From positions 2,970,981 through 3,034,980 of the forward strand of contig JASSKH010000028.1 of assembly GCA_031763025.1 (NCBI GenBank): a stretch of 64,000 bases of DNA, given 5' to 3'. The notes under the pieces are model-generated. The model made no database searches, was not told the origin of the DNA, and saw only the letters and a list, made by a program, of their open reading frames with translations. Origin of the DNA: Macrocystis pyrifera (Eukaryota > Sar > Phaeophyceae > Laminariales > Laminariaceae). A program made the translations under genes and the position numbers. Position 1 is the first letter of the stretch, and every line of letters begins with the position of its first letter. Positions 1 to 9,840 of this stretch are shown one piece after another.

Positions 1-784
1 TTATGAATGGTAATCACCCTCCTGAGACACCAGCGTGAAAAATTGGCGATAAAAAAGCGTGAAGACCTGCAAGAGCAGAGGCCACTGCAAGACTGGGTGG
101 TGATACATATTGGTGATCGCGCTACAAGCGCAAGGAGTCCTACAATACCGTACGGGCGGACCACGACCCTCTCTACCCGTACACTACTGTTGGGCGCTCG
201 CGCTGCTCGTGTAGATGGTTGGCAACACCACAAAGTTCTCAACCATTGTTGTGGCCGCTATCGCACGTGTTGTGACCCTCTTCGTTCTTCGTACAGCAGT
301 CCCGTTTAGGGGAGGACCAATAACTTAGAATTTGCGTCATTAGTCCCAAAACGGGGTTGCGGTTCTAAAATGGTCAAGAGTATCATGCCGCGCGTGTGTT
401 GCCGCACAACTCCGTCGCACCTCTCGGGCACATCACGCATAGATCGAGAACACTTCAGGGCAGACACATACATTCCTGATCTGAGCCAGGTGCGTATCTA
501 CTACAGCCGTAGCTCATGTTGCCGTGTGAGAGGCGTACTACTTGCATGTTCTACGACACGTTTTCTGGGTTGGACCTGTACTCCAAGCCAGAAAACATGT
601 CCTTAGATATAATATATAAATATATATATATATATATATCTGCATCATACAGATTTTGAACAACATCTCAAAACGGCAGACTAGGATCTCTAGAATGTGT
701 TACAATAATAGATGATCGATCTGTATATTGTAATTTGTCCGATTTGGAAAAAAATCGGAAAAAAAAAAACGCGTCCATTCTTAC
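1..784. other. COPA intron 4 (partial): repeat R copy and (TA)n
   Basis: No coding exon seen. About 440-660 carries a diverged repeat R copy (the GTAGCTCATGTTGCCGTGTG block and bipartite GATCTG words). A short (TA)n lies near 608-640. About 330-370 holds a half MITE-B end. Confidence 0.6.
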
Positions 785-877
785 TTTGGGATGGAAGGCC
801 GCGCACATGACGTAGTGGTTATGGCCGGTCAAAACCGCGATGCACGTGCGGCTCTGCCAGTTCCAGATGCGGATGGT
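785..877 (-). CDS. COPA: COPA coding exon 4
   Basis: Thirty-one codons, [20 protein letters not shown] to FHPK. The acceptor is GCGCAG|ACC and the donor AAA|GTAAGA. The next exon is outside the window. Confidence 0.94.
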
Positions 878-3800
878 CTGCGCAGACAAAAAAATCACAT
901 ACACACAAAAAAAAAAAAAAAAAAAAAAACACACACACATGGGGCGGGGGGGGGGCGTTCGAAAGCAAGCGTCAGCGCTTGGCAAACAGTCGTGCAAACG
1001 GTTCAGCATCAGTCAGCGCTGAAAAAAAAGCAAACACATTCGAAGGGAAGCTTGGAAACGTCCGTGAGAACGGAGCAACACTACAACGTAAAAAAAAGCA
1101 GAGACTTCGCAAATAGATGATAAATCAGCTTGAAAACATCCATGTGCAACAACCGGTGCAAGAGCGACAACTCGAGCACAACAAACATGAACGGCAAAAG
1201 AAGGCCCATCGGAACGAGGTGGTCAGCTTAAAAAAAAATTGGTGCAAACAGCGCGCGAGGAACGCAAAAAGGTACAGCTGTAAGTCGGCAGGAATACACG
1301 ACTAACCGAAAACGTTACATACTACCTGGTGCACCAGGTATACCGCATTCAGCAATCCTTTAAGCTACTACAGTAGTAGTACGAGTATGGAATACAACAT
1401 AAGTCGGATAGTCGCCACCTCGGCGAAACGACCTACTACTGTCAGTCCGACTACTAACTATTAATAGTTCACGACTCTATCCTTTTAGGACTGCACTGTA
1501 CATACACCCAAATCTGACCGCTAAGTCCACATACTCCCAAGTGTTTTTTTGCCACCACCGGAGTGCAGCCCTAAACGCCTCCTGAAGGCATCAAGGGGTC
1601 AAGTCGCGCCGACCCACTCTAGCTATATATGTAACCCATTTACTGCTGCTGCTGCACACCTGGTCATCGGAGGCGGAGATAATCCAGGGGTACTCGTTGT
1701 GGAACTGCACCGTGCGGATGTAATCGAGGTGGCCCAGAAGGGTGAACAGACAACGCCGCAGCTTGTAGTCCCAGACCTTTCGCGCAGTTCAGGTAGCGTT
1801 CGTGACAGAGGGGAGGGAGGTTAAACAATTGTCACCACGAAAAAAAAAAAACACCTGACGAACCTACAGCAGTATACACATCACGTCATATCGTATGACG
1901 TCAAATGTGAACCTGGTATATATTTAACACCTGGTACACGGTATCATCTACGTATGCAAAAGCTGTAGGAGAGCCGACACAGGTGCTATCATACTTCGGG
2001 GGGAAAAGAGCAAGAAGGTGACAACACAGAGACGTTGCGTGTGATGCATTTTGTGCGCAAAACACCAAACAAGGGCAATCTGCTCATATATTTGGCACCA
2101 ATCGACACCAGACCGGTGGTGACTAGGCACAACCAGACGGTGCGAGGCAGTTTGCTGGCGCATCCACGAGACCGCTGCAAACCTCGTGATAGTTGCGAGG
2201 CAGTCGGCGGAGCAAGTAGGCACAACCCAAGCGGCGCCTGGTTCTCAAGAGGTACAACCAGGCACCAGGGAGTACGTAGGCACAGCCAGGCATCACACAA
2301 AATACGCAAAATCAGGTACCACATCGGCAAAACCAGGTACTAAATAGGCACGATCAAGGGTATTGGTATTACGGGGGTCCATAGTTAATAGGACCAAATA
2401 TTGTCAGTAAAAATAGGTACATATATAGGTTTTTATGTATACCATTTTTTCTTCTTTTTTTTTACTCATCACTTTCACTTTCCAGCCTAATTCGTAAGAG
2501 GTTTTATACCCTCAACGACCTTCTGGACAAGCCGTGGTCACAGGTGTCTTCCCCTCTCCCCCCCGGTACGTGCCTTTATTTTTTATCGCGCATAGGGTTC
2601 AGCATTCCCACTGCTCGTCGATTTTCATCGAACGTAGCTAACTCACGCTCTCGCGCTTTCCGCCAATCAATCCCTTTTATGCAAGAAAAAGCCCCTACGA
2701 GCATGCACTCGGTGAGACTTGAACCCACGAAATTGATCTTGATAGGCACACGGACCACCTACCAAGCCACCGGGGACGCCTATTAATAGGTATTAACTAT
2801 GGACCCCTGTAACAGAGAATAAGCAGCCAGGTACTGGTACTATACAAGCACAATCAGGTACCTGGTACAACGAGCACCGAAGGCACAACGGTCAACAAAA
2901 ACCGCGGGTAAAGGCAACTGGAGTGAGGCTCGTCCCCTGCTAGAGTACTTGCAGTCGTACAACAACAGCAGTGTACATACAGCAGCAGCAGTACAATTGT
3001 TAATACTAGCGTACGGGGAGCATACAGCAGTAGTAACCAGAACCAAAATAGTTAAAATCATAGAAGGACATAGAGGCGAACAGACGCATTTGGGGTGCAT
3101 CGTGGGTCTTGATCGCTAGTACTAGGGCCCCCCGCAACACCAGACATGTGCGTACGAAGACGTACCTTAATCTTGTAGTCGTCACCCCCCGACACGATGA
3201 GCGGCTGCGTTTTGTGGAAGTCCACGCCTCGGACGGGCCCGTCGTGCTCGTCGAACCTGTACCCACCCACGCCATCACGTTCGATATCGTTGTCGTCGTC
3301 CAAAAGCGAAAACGAAGACGACGGTTACGCAAGACAAAAAAAAAAAGAAGCCATCATCAACGGGGTGTGCGGATAACATCCACTGTGACTTGAATACCAT
3401 AGTATACCTGGTACGACAATTTTACGAGATCATGTGGTTTTAGCAAGAGATGATGGCATGCCCATCTTTTTTTACCCTTTTTAAGAACTGCATTCCCGTT
3501 TCGAGGACAAATCACTCAATGCCCATCTTTTTTTACCCTTTTAAGAGCTGCATTCCCGTTTCGAGGACAAATCACTCAAATTTTGAGTCCCGTTCTGGGG
3601 ACAGACCACTCAAATTCTACGTAGTTTGTCCACAAAACGGGAGCACAGTCCTGAAAAAGGTAAAAACGCGTCGTAGTAGCCCCTGGTAGGCAGCAGTGTC
3701 TTAATAGCAACAGAAAAAACGTGTAGACGGACGAGACCATGCGTCACAGCAGAGCTATACCTGGTATAGCAGGCTGGCATGTGTTATGAATACTACTATT

Positions 3801-5346
3801 ATACCAACATGAACAAAAAAAAAAAACTCTTGCGGGACTTTAGATCTCGGGAGGGAAGAAGACGTGACGAAAACAAAGACAAGATTGCCGCGTCGGCCGC
3901 AAGAAGTAGACTTGGCTACAGACAATAGTACTGCTCGTGCAGTACCGCCTTGGAGGATGCCCGGTTGTTTTACGAGACCAAACCCCACTAAGATACAGTG
4001 GGGGTCCCCCAGTACCCCAGTAAGTCGGTGGCGTGCCAGAGCAATATGAGCACCTTATTGGGGAAAGCCGCCTTATTCGTTTCAGGTTATGAGTGAAATC
4101 CTCCAGTCGGGCCAGGCGGTATCGACCGCCTTATATCGGGATGCCGCCCTACTCAGACAGCCTTCATATGGTGGGGAGGGGCGCAGTGCAGGTGAACTGC
4201 GAGGAAAGATGACGGCACGCGCGCAGCATGGTACTGCTCCTGAGTGGATTCACTCGTGCTGCTGCTGCTGCGCGCTCACACTATCAATACGATACTCGGA
4301 CGTAGACAGTTCGTTCACAAGACCAAAAATTACAGCTATGACTCGGAGTCGCCATCTGGCTACCTGGTATTTATTAATTTATTTTTGCGCCCCGGAGAGC
4401 GAAAGGAAACCCCTGTCCACACTTATTTCTCAAGTTTTCGTGTACCGGCTATTATAGTCGATTCCCGGAGGTGACCGAATATCCAACTTATTGGGTTTCC
4501 ACACTTGTAGGAAGGATTGCTCAATGCGGGATACATGTATATTTGGTGGGAGGGGCATTTCGGTCGGGGAGGGCTAATTTGGCTCGCTTGACTCAAAGTC
4601 GGCAAGTTGGCTGGCCATCAGCTGGGTTCGACAGCCGACCTTCTGACTAAAGTCAGCTATTAATAGTTGGTTGGACAGCCGACTTTCTTGCTAAAGTCAC
4701 CTAGTTGGTTTGACTGAGAGCGATTGGTTATTAGTCGTGACTTCCTGTCGACTCGCAGCTCTACCGAATACTGGTGTTCATTCGTGTGGTCGCTGTCGAT
4801 ATCCCTGGGTTCCGAAATCCGTACGTCCAAAAAAGAGACATAAAAGGTAGCTGTACTCATAAAATCGTGCTCAACCCTCTTAGTTCTGCAGTCTCGTTTT
4901 GGAGACCAACTATCACGGGGGGCCATAGTAAATAGGACCTGCGGCACCCACAAAAACCTATATATTTCCCCATTTTTACTGACAATATCTGGTCCTATTT
5001 ACTATGGTCCCCCGTAATACTTAGAATTTGTGTAGTTTGACCCCCGAACGGGACTGCAGTCCTAAAACGGTTGGCTGCTGTGATGGGGGGAGCGTATATT
5101 AATAATAATCGGAACTCAAGACGGATGTCCATACACCATGTTTGGTTCTAATCACCATAGATGTTCTCCCCGCAATACATCATATACGTACAGCAGCAGT
5201 AGTACTCACCGGTCGAGCAGTGTCCCCATGCGGTAATCCCAGAGCTGGATGATGCCGTTGTGCAAAGACGTCAGGATCCATGGTCGAATGGGGTGGAACG
5301 AGAGTCCCTTCACCCTGTTGCTTTTAGATTCGAACTTCGTCAACAT
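785..5346 (-). CDS. COPA: Coatomer subunit alpha (COPA), 5' part, 4 coding exons
   Basis: Alpha subunit of the COPI coat, which shapes vesicles for retrograde Golgi-to-ER transport; its N-terminal WD40 propeller reads dilysine cargo tails. Coding exons on the minus strand are 5346-5210, 3256-3166, 1776-1660 and 877-785, with GT-AG boundaries and phases that join cleanly (2, 0, 0, 0). The joined 146 residues start [19 protein letters not shown], continue with [10 protein letters not shown] and GGDDYKIK, then [12 protein letters not shown] and [14 protein letters not shown], which is the start of COPA collinear with animal and plant proteins (known family, about 1,220 residues). Only about 12% of the protein is here; the rest lies left of position 1. 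The ATG at 5346 is the conserved start. The introns are 0.8-2.0 kb and full of repeats. Identity is very secure. Confidence 0.95.
878..1659. other. COPA intron 3
   Basis: No exon seen. It holds a 20-nt A tract near 907-929, a short G run and the palindromic ACCTGGTGCACCAGGT near 1324. The rest is unassigned AT-rich sequence. Confidence 0.6.
1660..1776 (-). CDS. COPA: COPA coding exon 3
   Basis: Thirty-nine codons, [19 protein letters not shown] onward to ISASDDQ, a WD40 repeat typical of COPA. The acceptor GAAAG|GTC has a weak pyrimidine tract; the donor is CAG|GTGTGC. Confidence 0.94.
2367..2813. mobile_element. MITE-A copy split by a tRNA-derived SINE-like insert
   Basis: The left MITE-A half is 2367-2446 (TATTACGGGGGTCCATAGTT onward) and the right half about 2788-2813 (TTAACTATGGACCCCTGTAA). 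The 340 bp between them is foreign to the family and looks like a minus-strand SINE. This lies in COPA intron 2. Confidence 0.6.
2447..2780 (-). mobile_element. tRNA-derived SINE-like element
   Basis: On the minus strand the insert starts with a tRNA-like head: box A TGGCTTGGTAGG at 2769-2758 and box B GGGTTCAAGTC at 2726-2716, with the spacing usual for a tRNA. A short body follows, and the element ends in an A-rich tail (T/C-rich on plus, 2447-2462). The acceptor stem does not pair, so it is not a working tRNA. Head, body, tail and insertion inside another element make a SINE the simplest reading; no family is assigned. Confidence 0.5.
3018..3126. repeat. MITE-C copy
   Basis: AGTAACCAGAACCAAAATAG at one side and a matching TGGGTCTTGATCGCTAGTAC at the other. 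It is one of about five copies of a roughly 100-bp palindromic repeat (others near 5115, 9968, 11535 and 39637). It lies directly beside COPA exon 2. Confidence 0.5.
3166..3256 (-). CDS. COPA: COPA coding exon 2
   Basis: Thirty codons plus one base. It contains [18 protein letters not shown] and SGGDDYKIK, part of the WD40 propeller. The acceptor is TACAG|G and the donor AAG|GTACGT. Confidence 0.94.
4878..5072. mobile_element. MITE-B copy interrupted by MITE-A
   Basis: MITE-B arms are 4878-4910 (TTAGTTCTGCAGTCTCGTTT) and 5020-5072 (GAACGGGACTGCAGTCCTAA). MITE-A lies between them at 4911-5019. The arms are reverse complements of each other, as in intact MITE-B copies. Confidence 0.7.
4911..5019. 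mobile_element. MITE-A copy (inside MITE-B)
   Basis: 109 bp with ends TATCACGGGGGGCCATAGTA and TACTATGGTCCCCCGTAATA. The terminal inverted repeats and the A/T-rich core match the family. Confidence 0.8.
5210..5346 (-). CDS. COPA: COPA coding exon 1
   Basis: Codes for residues 1-45 plus two bases of codon 46 and includes the first WD repeat ([18 protein letters not shown]). The donor is CG|GTGAGT. The start codon is the conserved Met of COPA. Confidence 0.94.
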
Positions 5347-8300
5347 CGTGCTTAAAACCTGACGTGGTTAACGTTCAATGTATAACACTCCCGTTGGCTA
5401 CGTACGATGGAACCTTTACAACCGCTGCCCCTGCGCTCCTCGGGCGCAAAGCAAGCAACAGCAGCAGAATGCCTCTGTCGTGCTCTAGCTCGCTGTTCGC
5501 GAGGTTTCCTCTAGATTCGGGCGGCTTTTCTCGACCTCAATCCGCCCACCCACTCCGCTGCCTTCCCTTCCCGTGCGCGAGCCTCCTCGACAAGACAGGC
5601 TCTCTCTCTGAGGGCTACAATTTTTCCGCACGCAGGCAGCAGCAGCAGCAGTGTCCCCCTAAACAGCCGGGAAAAGCGAAGGACGAGGGGAGACGGGGGA
5701 GGTTGGCAAGGCTGAGGGTTGGACTTTGACAAAGCGTTTCAAGTTGCTGTTCTTTGCCCCTCCCACGTTCGTACATACCAGTAGCTGGTATAGTCTACGC
5801 ATGCAATATCAAGTCTGGGAAACCCTTCCGCGTAAATAAAGCGCGATGTGCGCTTTCTCATATGTATATTGTACTGGTAACCAAGTCTGCCCAACTGCTG
5901 ACCCCCAGGACCAAGGACATCATTGTGCCGCATCTGCGTATGTGTTCTTCCACCGTGAGGGCGTTTTCTTTTTTCTTCTTTTTTACGTAGCCTGTTTCGA
6001 TACCATCATCGTATCAATATTCCTGGGGTGCGACACAGCAGCAGTACTCGTACACGATACGAGCTATCAAAACGACTGATATTGTCAGACGGAATAAGTT
6101 ACAGGCAGCAGAGGTAGGAGAGAAATACACAGCAGTATGATAACAGAACAAGTCTAGTCATCATCTCATATCGTATGATATTTAATAGCGGGACTCGACT
6201 ACTGCTTGTGTATCAGCAGGGCAAGGGTACGAGTACTGCTGCTGTATACCTGGCATAGCGCAGCTGCTTTGGCATCTTCGCATTTCGACAGGGAAAAAGC
6301 GGAGTAATGTGAAGACAACAAGCGCTCGACTTGATACCGTTGTGTAAATTACCAGGTATCGCATTGGTGCTCCTGCTGTGTTACGATCACCGCAACTTCT
6401 CGCAGTCTTGATATTTGGGCAAAGACGTGTGGGGTTGCGGCGGAATGTCCGGGCACATATATATCAGCGTCGCGCAAGGGGCACCGCACGGGCCACGGCA
6501 GACGCTCGGCGGAGCTCGGACAGAAAGAGGGCAAGGTTCAACGACACGCACTCGCTCGCGTCCACTTCGTCTGCTCATATACCAGGTATACGAGAAACTA
6601 GTGCATTGGGTCGAGTCATGCCCAGGCATGCTTGTGTGTGTGTGTGGGTGGGGTGCAGCGGTGCAGCAGTCCGAGAAATTCCGTCACGCACGCAAGACGT
6701 ACAAAAATGTCGCAAAAAATACAAGATTGCGAAATTTGCAGGTGAGTAGCAAAGGCGCTTGGGAGACCGGTCTTTTCAAACGCGTCAAGATCTTTGTGGA
6801 CGCGTCAAGGGATCATTCAGCATTAATATACCCGTTTTAGCATAAGACATAGGTCAGTCAAGAGGTCAAACCGCGGTCTCCATATATCATTTTTGCTGGA
6901 AAACAACAGCAGCAAGAACAGCGCCAAACAAACTCCAAGCAGAAGCTATCCTCTCGTACGAAAACGAGGTGATGAAACACAGCAGAAAACATCGCGTATG
7001 TTGGTGAAGAGCGGGGTGCTTTGCTCGCTTTCTCTCTCTCTCGGACAATCCTACTGGCCGGAGGAATGCAACTCATTGCCGACGGGCGGAGGCAATCGAC
7101 CACTATTAATAAGAACAACTCACGATGAGCACGGGATGACACGAAGGGAGGGCAGGAAAAGGCAGGTCAGGTTGCTCGTGTTCGCTGGAAGAAAGAAGGA
7201 TGTTGGCAGACAACGCACAAGCGGACAGACACGAGTGCACACGCAGCCGAGGTCTTCTGCCTCCGCAGAGCAACACACGCTCGTAACACTTCGCAGGCCT
7301 AAGGCGCAACGGTATCCTTGAGCGGCCCCCATGGACGAGGGGATGTGAGTTCCTCCCCTTGCCACAACCCCTCGCATAGTCCACGAGACGACTCCACATA
7401 TATATATCCCTGTTCCAAACCTCGAGAACAACGCGGAGAGTATCGGGGGGGGAGGAGAGCGCAACGGGCTGCGTTCTGCGGATACTCACCGCAACACCAC
7501 GATCCGGAACCCTGCCTGTGGAGCAGACCTCGACGCCCAGATTAGTCCACGCCCAGCTCTCGATTGTGGACCGAAGCACATTACGGGGACATTCGCGGTA
7601 TATTCCTGTGTGCGCAACCGCCTTCCATCTCTGTGGTTTGATCCGCTGTCGCGCTGTGATTGGTCAAAATATTTTCACCTGCCATAAAATAAATCCGAGC
7701 CACGTCGTACGCGTAAAAAATACATAAACTGCTCCGTGTTTGCTGCTGCTGCTGCCTGGTCGTATTGAAAGTCATGTGCTCTCTGATATTCTGTGTTCGT
7801 GTGTGTTGTGTTTAGAGTGCGTGCTTGGTGGTACACATGCCATCCCCGCCCACCGATCTTCTCTATGAGTCTATATGCCTGAAAAAAAATTCAACTGCTG
7901 TGTGGTATTACCATGTACCACAGGTATTTTTTACCGCGCAAACGTCTGCTCCGCTGCTTGCTTCGCTTTGTTGAGATAAAAGTATCTGCGGTCCACAACG
8001 CCTGTGCTCTCTTGCTCCTGCGAGTTGTCGATATGTGTTGTATGTTTGTTTGTATCGTGTATGTAGGCTATAAATAAGCCTCCGTCCGCTTTTTTGTTCT
8101 TGCTACGTACCTGTGGTATGATATTCTTTCTACGCGCGGAAAGGTAAATTTTCCCCCCTGCGCAGTCGGCGGGGGGGGGGGGGGGAAGTAGACCATGGGC
8201 TTGTTGAGAGCGCCGCCAAGCGCAAGAAAGGTTTCTGCGAGCTACGAGTAAGCTAACAGGCTAAAAGCGGGGTATGAAAAAACAGGAGAGCAATATGCGA

Positions 8301-9103
8301 TCATAGATACCTGTGGGACACCCTCGGCGAGATTCTCTGTGCAAACTTCCGTCGTCGTCGTGTAATAAGCGCCACAAATCGCGCCGTTCAAATGTTTTTA
8401 AACGATTGATGATCGACTTTTTTCGTAGCTAGCTGCTCCATGCTTCGATCGGGTGCAACGTCTCATTGGGTGGGTGCCTGGCAAAATCAAGACAGAACCA
8501 CTGCAGCTACTGCTGTTTCATACCTGGTACGTCGTGCCTCAGTAGGTATGAGAGGTACGAGGTACTACTGAGTAACTGCTGTATCACAAACCCGTATATA
8601 TTGCGCGAATGGCAAGCAGCGTTCGTAGCGCGATTATGGATACTGGTCGAAATAATACATCAGGCGCTGACATTGGAAGATGGCTTGCTTTGGGGGGGAG
8701 GAGAAGGCGATTAATTTCTGTTGACTTCGGATGGAAGCACCCCGCGTTCACTCCAAAAACAAAACACGCGCCATCGGCAGTTCTGCCTTGTATCTCATCA
8801 TCGAAACGGACGAACAAGAAAAATGAATTACATTATCATCAGGCTATATATATCGATATAACATTTCGACGGGTGCATGGGCGATCCTAGCCGCAGGCCC
8901 GAACAGTCCGAGTCACACACTAGTTATTTTCAAATATCGCGAATATGATGCCATTTCGAGCAGTCAAGAAAACCAAGTTCCAGTTTCAGCTCTTTGATCA
9001 GGTGATCCGCTCACCCGCCAGCCCGCACCAAGCAACAACATCTGAGGAAACGCTCTAGCTACATTCCCCTGAAGACGATGCCTGGGGTAACAGCGGAAAA
9101 AAT

Positions 9104-9333
9104 CAGGGCTGTTCACGGGTCGAGCCAGACCTCGCGGGTCAGGGTGGGTCGGCCAGGGTAAGGGTGCCCCGACCCGACCCGTGAAAGTTCGAAAATCTCC
9201 TGACTCGACCCGACGGGTACGGGTGTCCCGACCCGACCCGTGAGAGTTGAAAATCTTCTGACCCGACCCGACCCGACCCAACCCGACCCGTAATAATTCA
9301 AAAAGTTCCTGACCCGACCCGCGAAGAGCCCTG
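9104..9333. mobile_element. hAT-like MITE rich in GGGTCGGGT words
   Basis: Starts CAGGGCTGTTCACGGGTC and ends GACCCGCGAAGAGCCCTG, a terminal inverted repeat; the interior is a series of GACCCGACCCG words. Two sister copies (36564-37418, 59959-60136) have 8-bp target duplications. The flanks here (GAAAAAAT / GCAAAACA) agree only loosely. Confidence 0.7.
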
Positions 9334-9456
9334 GCAAAACATTCACATGCGCATGCTGGCCAAAAGCTCGTCCCGGCAAAAGCAACACGGCGACACATAC
9401 ACCTGCTACAAATAGTTTTTTAAAAGTCACCAGCGTGCGCTCTGCGCCGGCTTCCA

Positions 9457-9457
<1 letters not shown>

Positions 9458-9519
<62 letters not shown>
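9458..9519. repeat. Poly-C tract (62 nt)
   Basis: Uninterrupted C62 on plus, which is G62 on the GPN2 sense strand. It begins 3 nt after the GPN2 stop codon, so it would lie at the start of its 3' UTR. Confidence 0.95.
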
Positions 9520-9520
<1 letters not shown>

Positions 9521-9522
9521 TC

Positions 9523-9840
9523 CTACAAACGCCTCTCTGCAGAACTATCTCTTCCGGCGCGCAGACCGCTCCTATCAAGTTCCGCTGCGCTGTTTATAAG
9601 AAGCTCTGGTGGCACTGCCCCGTACGTTTCAGGCATGTATCGCTCCTGCACGCTTCCGACCTTCTCGAACATCGGCTCGTGAGTATCGCTAAAAGCGGTG
9701 CGGAAGAGATTGCTGACGCTGCCCCCGGCCCCGCCCCCCCTAGCAGCACCCGCGCCGCCGATGGCGGTGTCGTGAGCCCCCAGAATGTACCCGTTGCACT
9801 TGTCTATCTGGGATAATACGCGACCGACGGTTTCAGGGTC
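9523..9840 (-). CDS. GPN2: GPN2 exon 6 (C-terminus)
   Basis: 105 codons and a TAG stop. [20 protein letters not shown] matches the family; a Gly/Ala-rich patch follows, then [11 protein letters not shown], the last conserved block, and a lineage-specific tail. Confidence 0.9.
   Translation of the reverse strand, partial: DPETVGRVLSQIDKCNGYILGAHDTAIGGAGAARGGGAGGSVSNLFRTAFSDTHEPMFEKVGSVQERYMPETYGAVPPELLINSAAELDRSGLRAGRDSSAERRL

Larger units (their letters stand above)
3257..5209. other. COPA intron 1
   Basis: Contains MITE-B fragments at about 3470-3660 (three partial, tandem), a MITE-A inserted in a MITE-B at 4878-5072, and a MITE-C fragment near 5110-5175. No exon seen. Confidence 0.6.
5347..9522. 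other. Intergenic region between COPA start and GPN2 end
   Basis: No conserved protein recognised on either strand. It should include the COPA promoter/5' UTR (just above 5346) and the GPN2 3' UTR (below 9523). It contains an hAT-like element (9104-9333), a G run near 8170-8185 and many ACCTGGTA and CAGCAG words. Open frames here (for example 7106-7579 minus) have no recognisable motif. Confidence 0.6.

Noticed and set aside
7106-7579. 157-residue minus-strand frame between COPA and GPN2
   Set aside because: Low-complexity arginine/serine mix without a motif; the plus strand is open over the same stretch.
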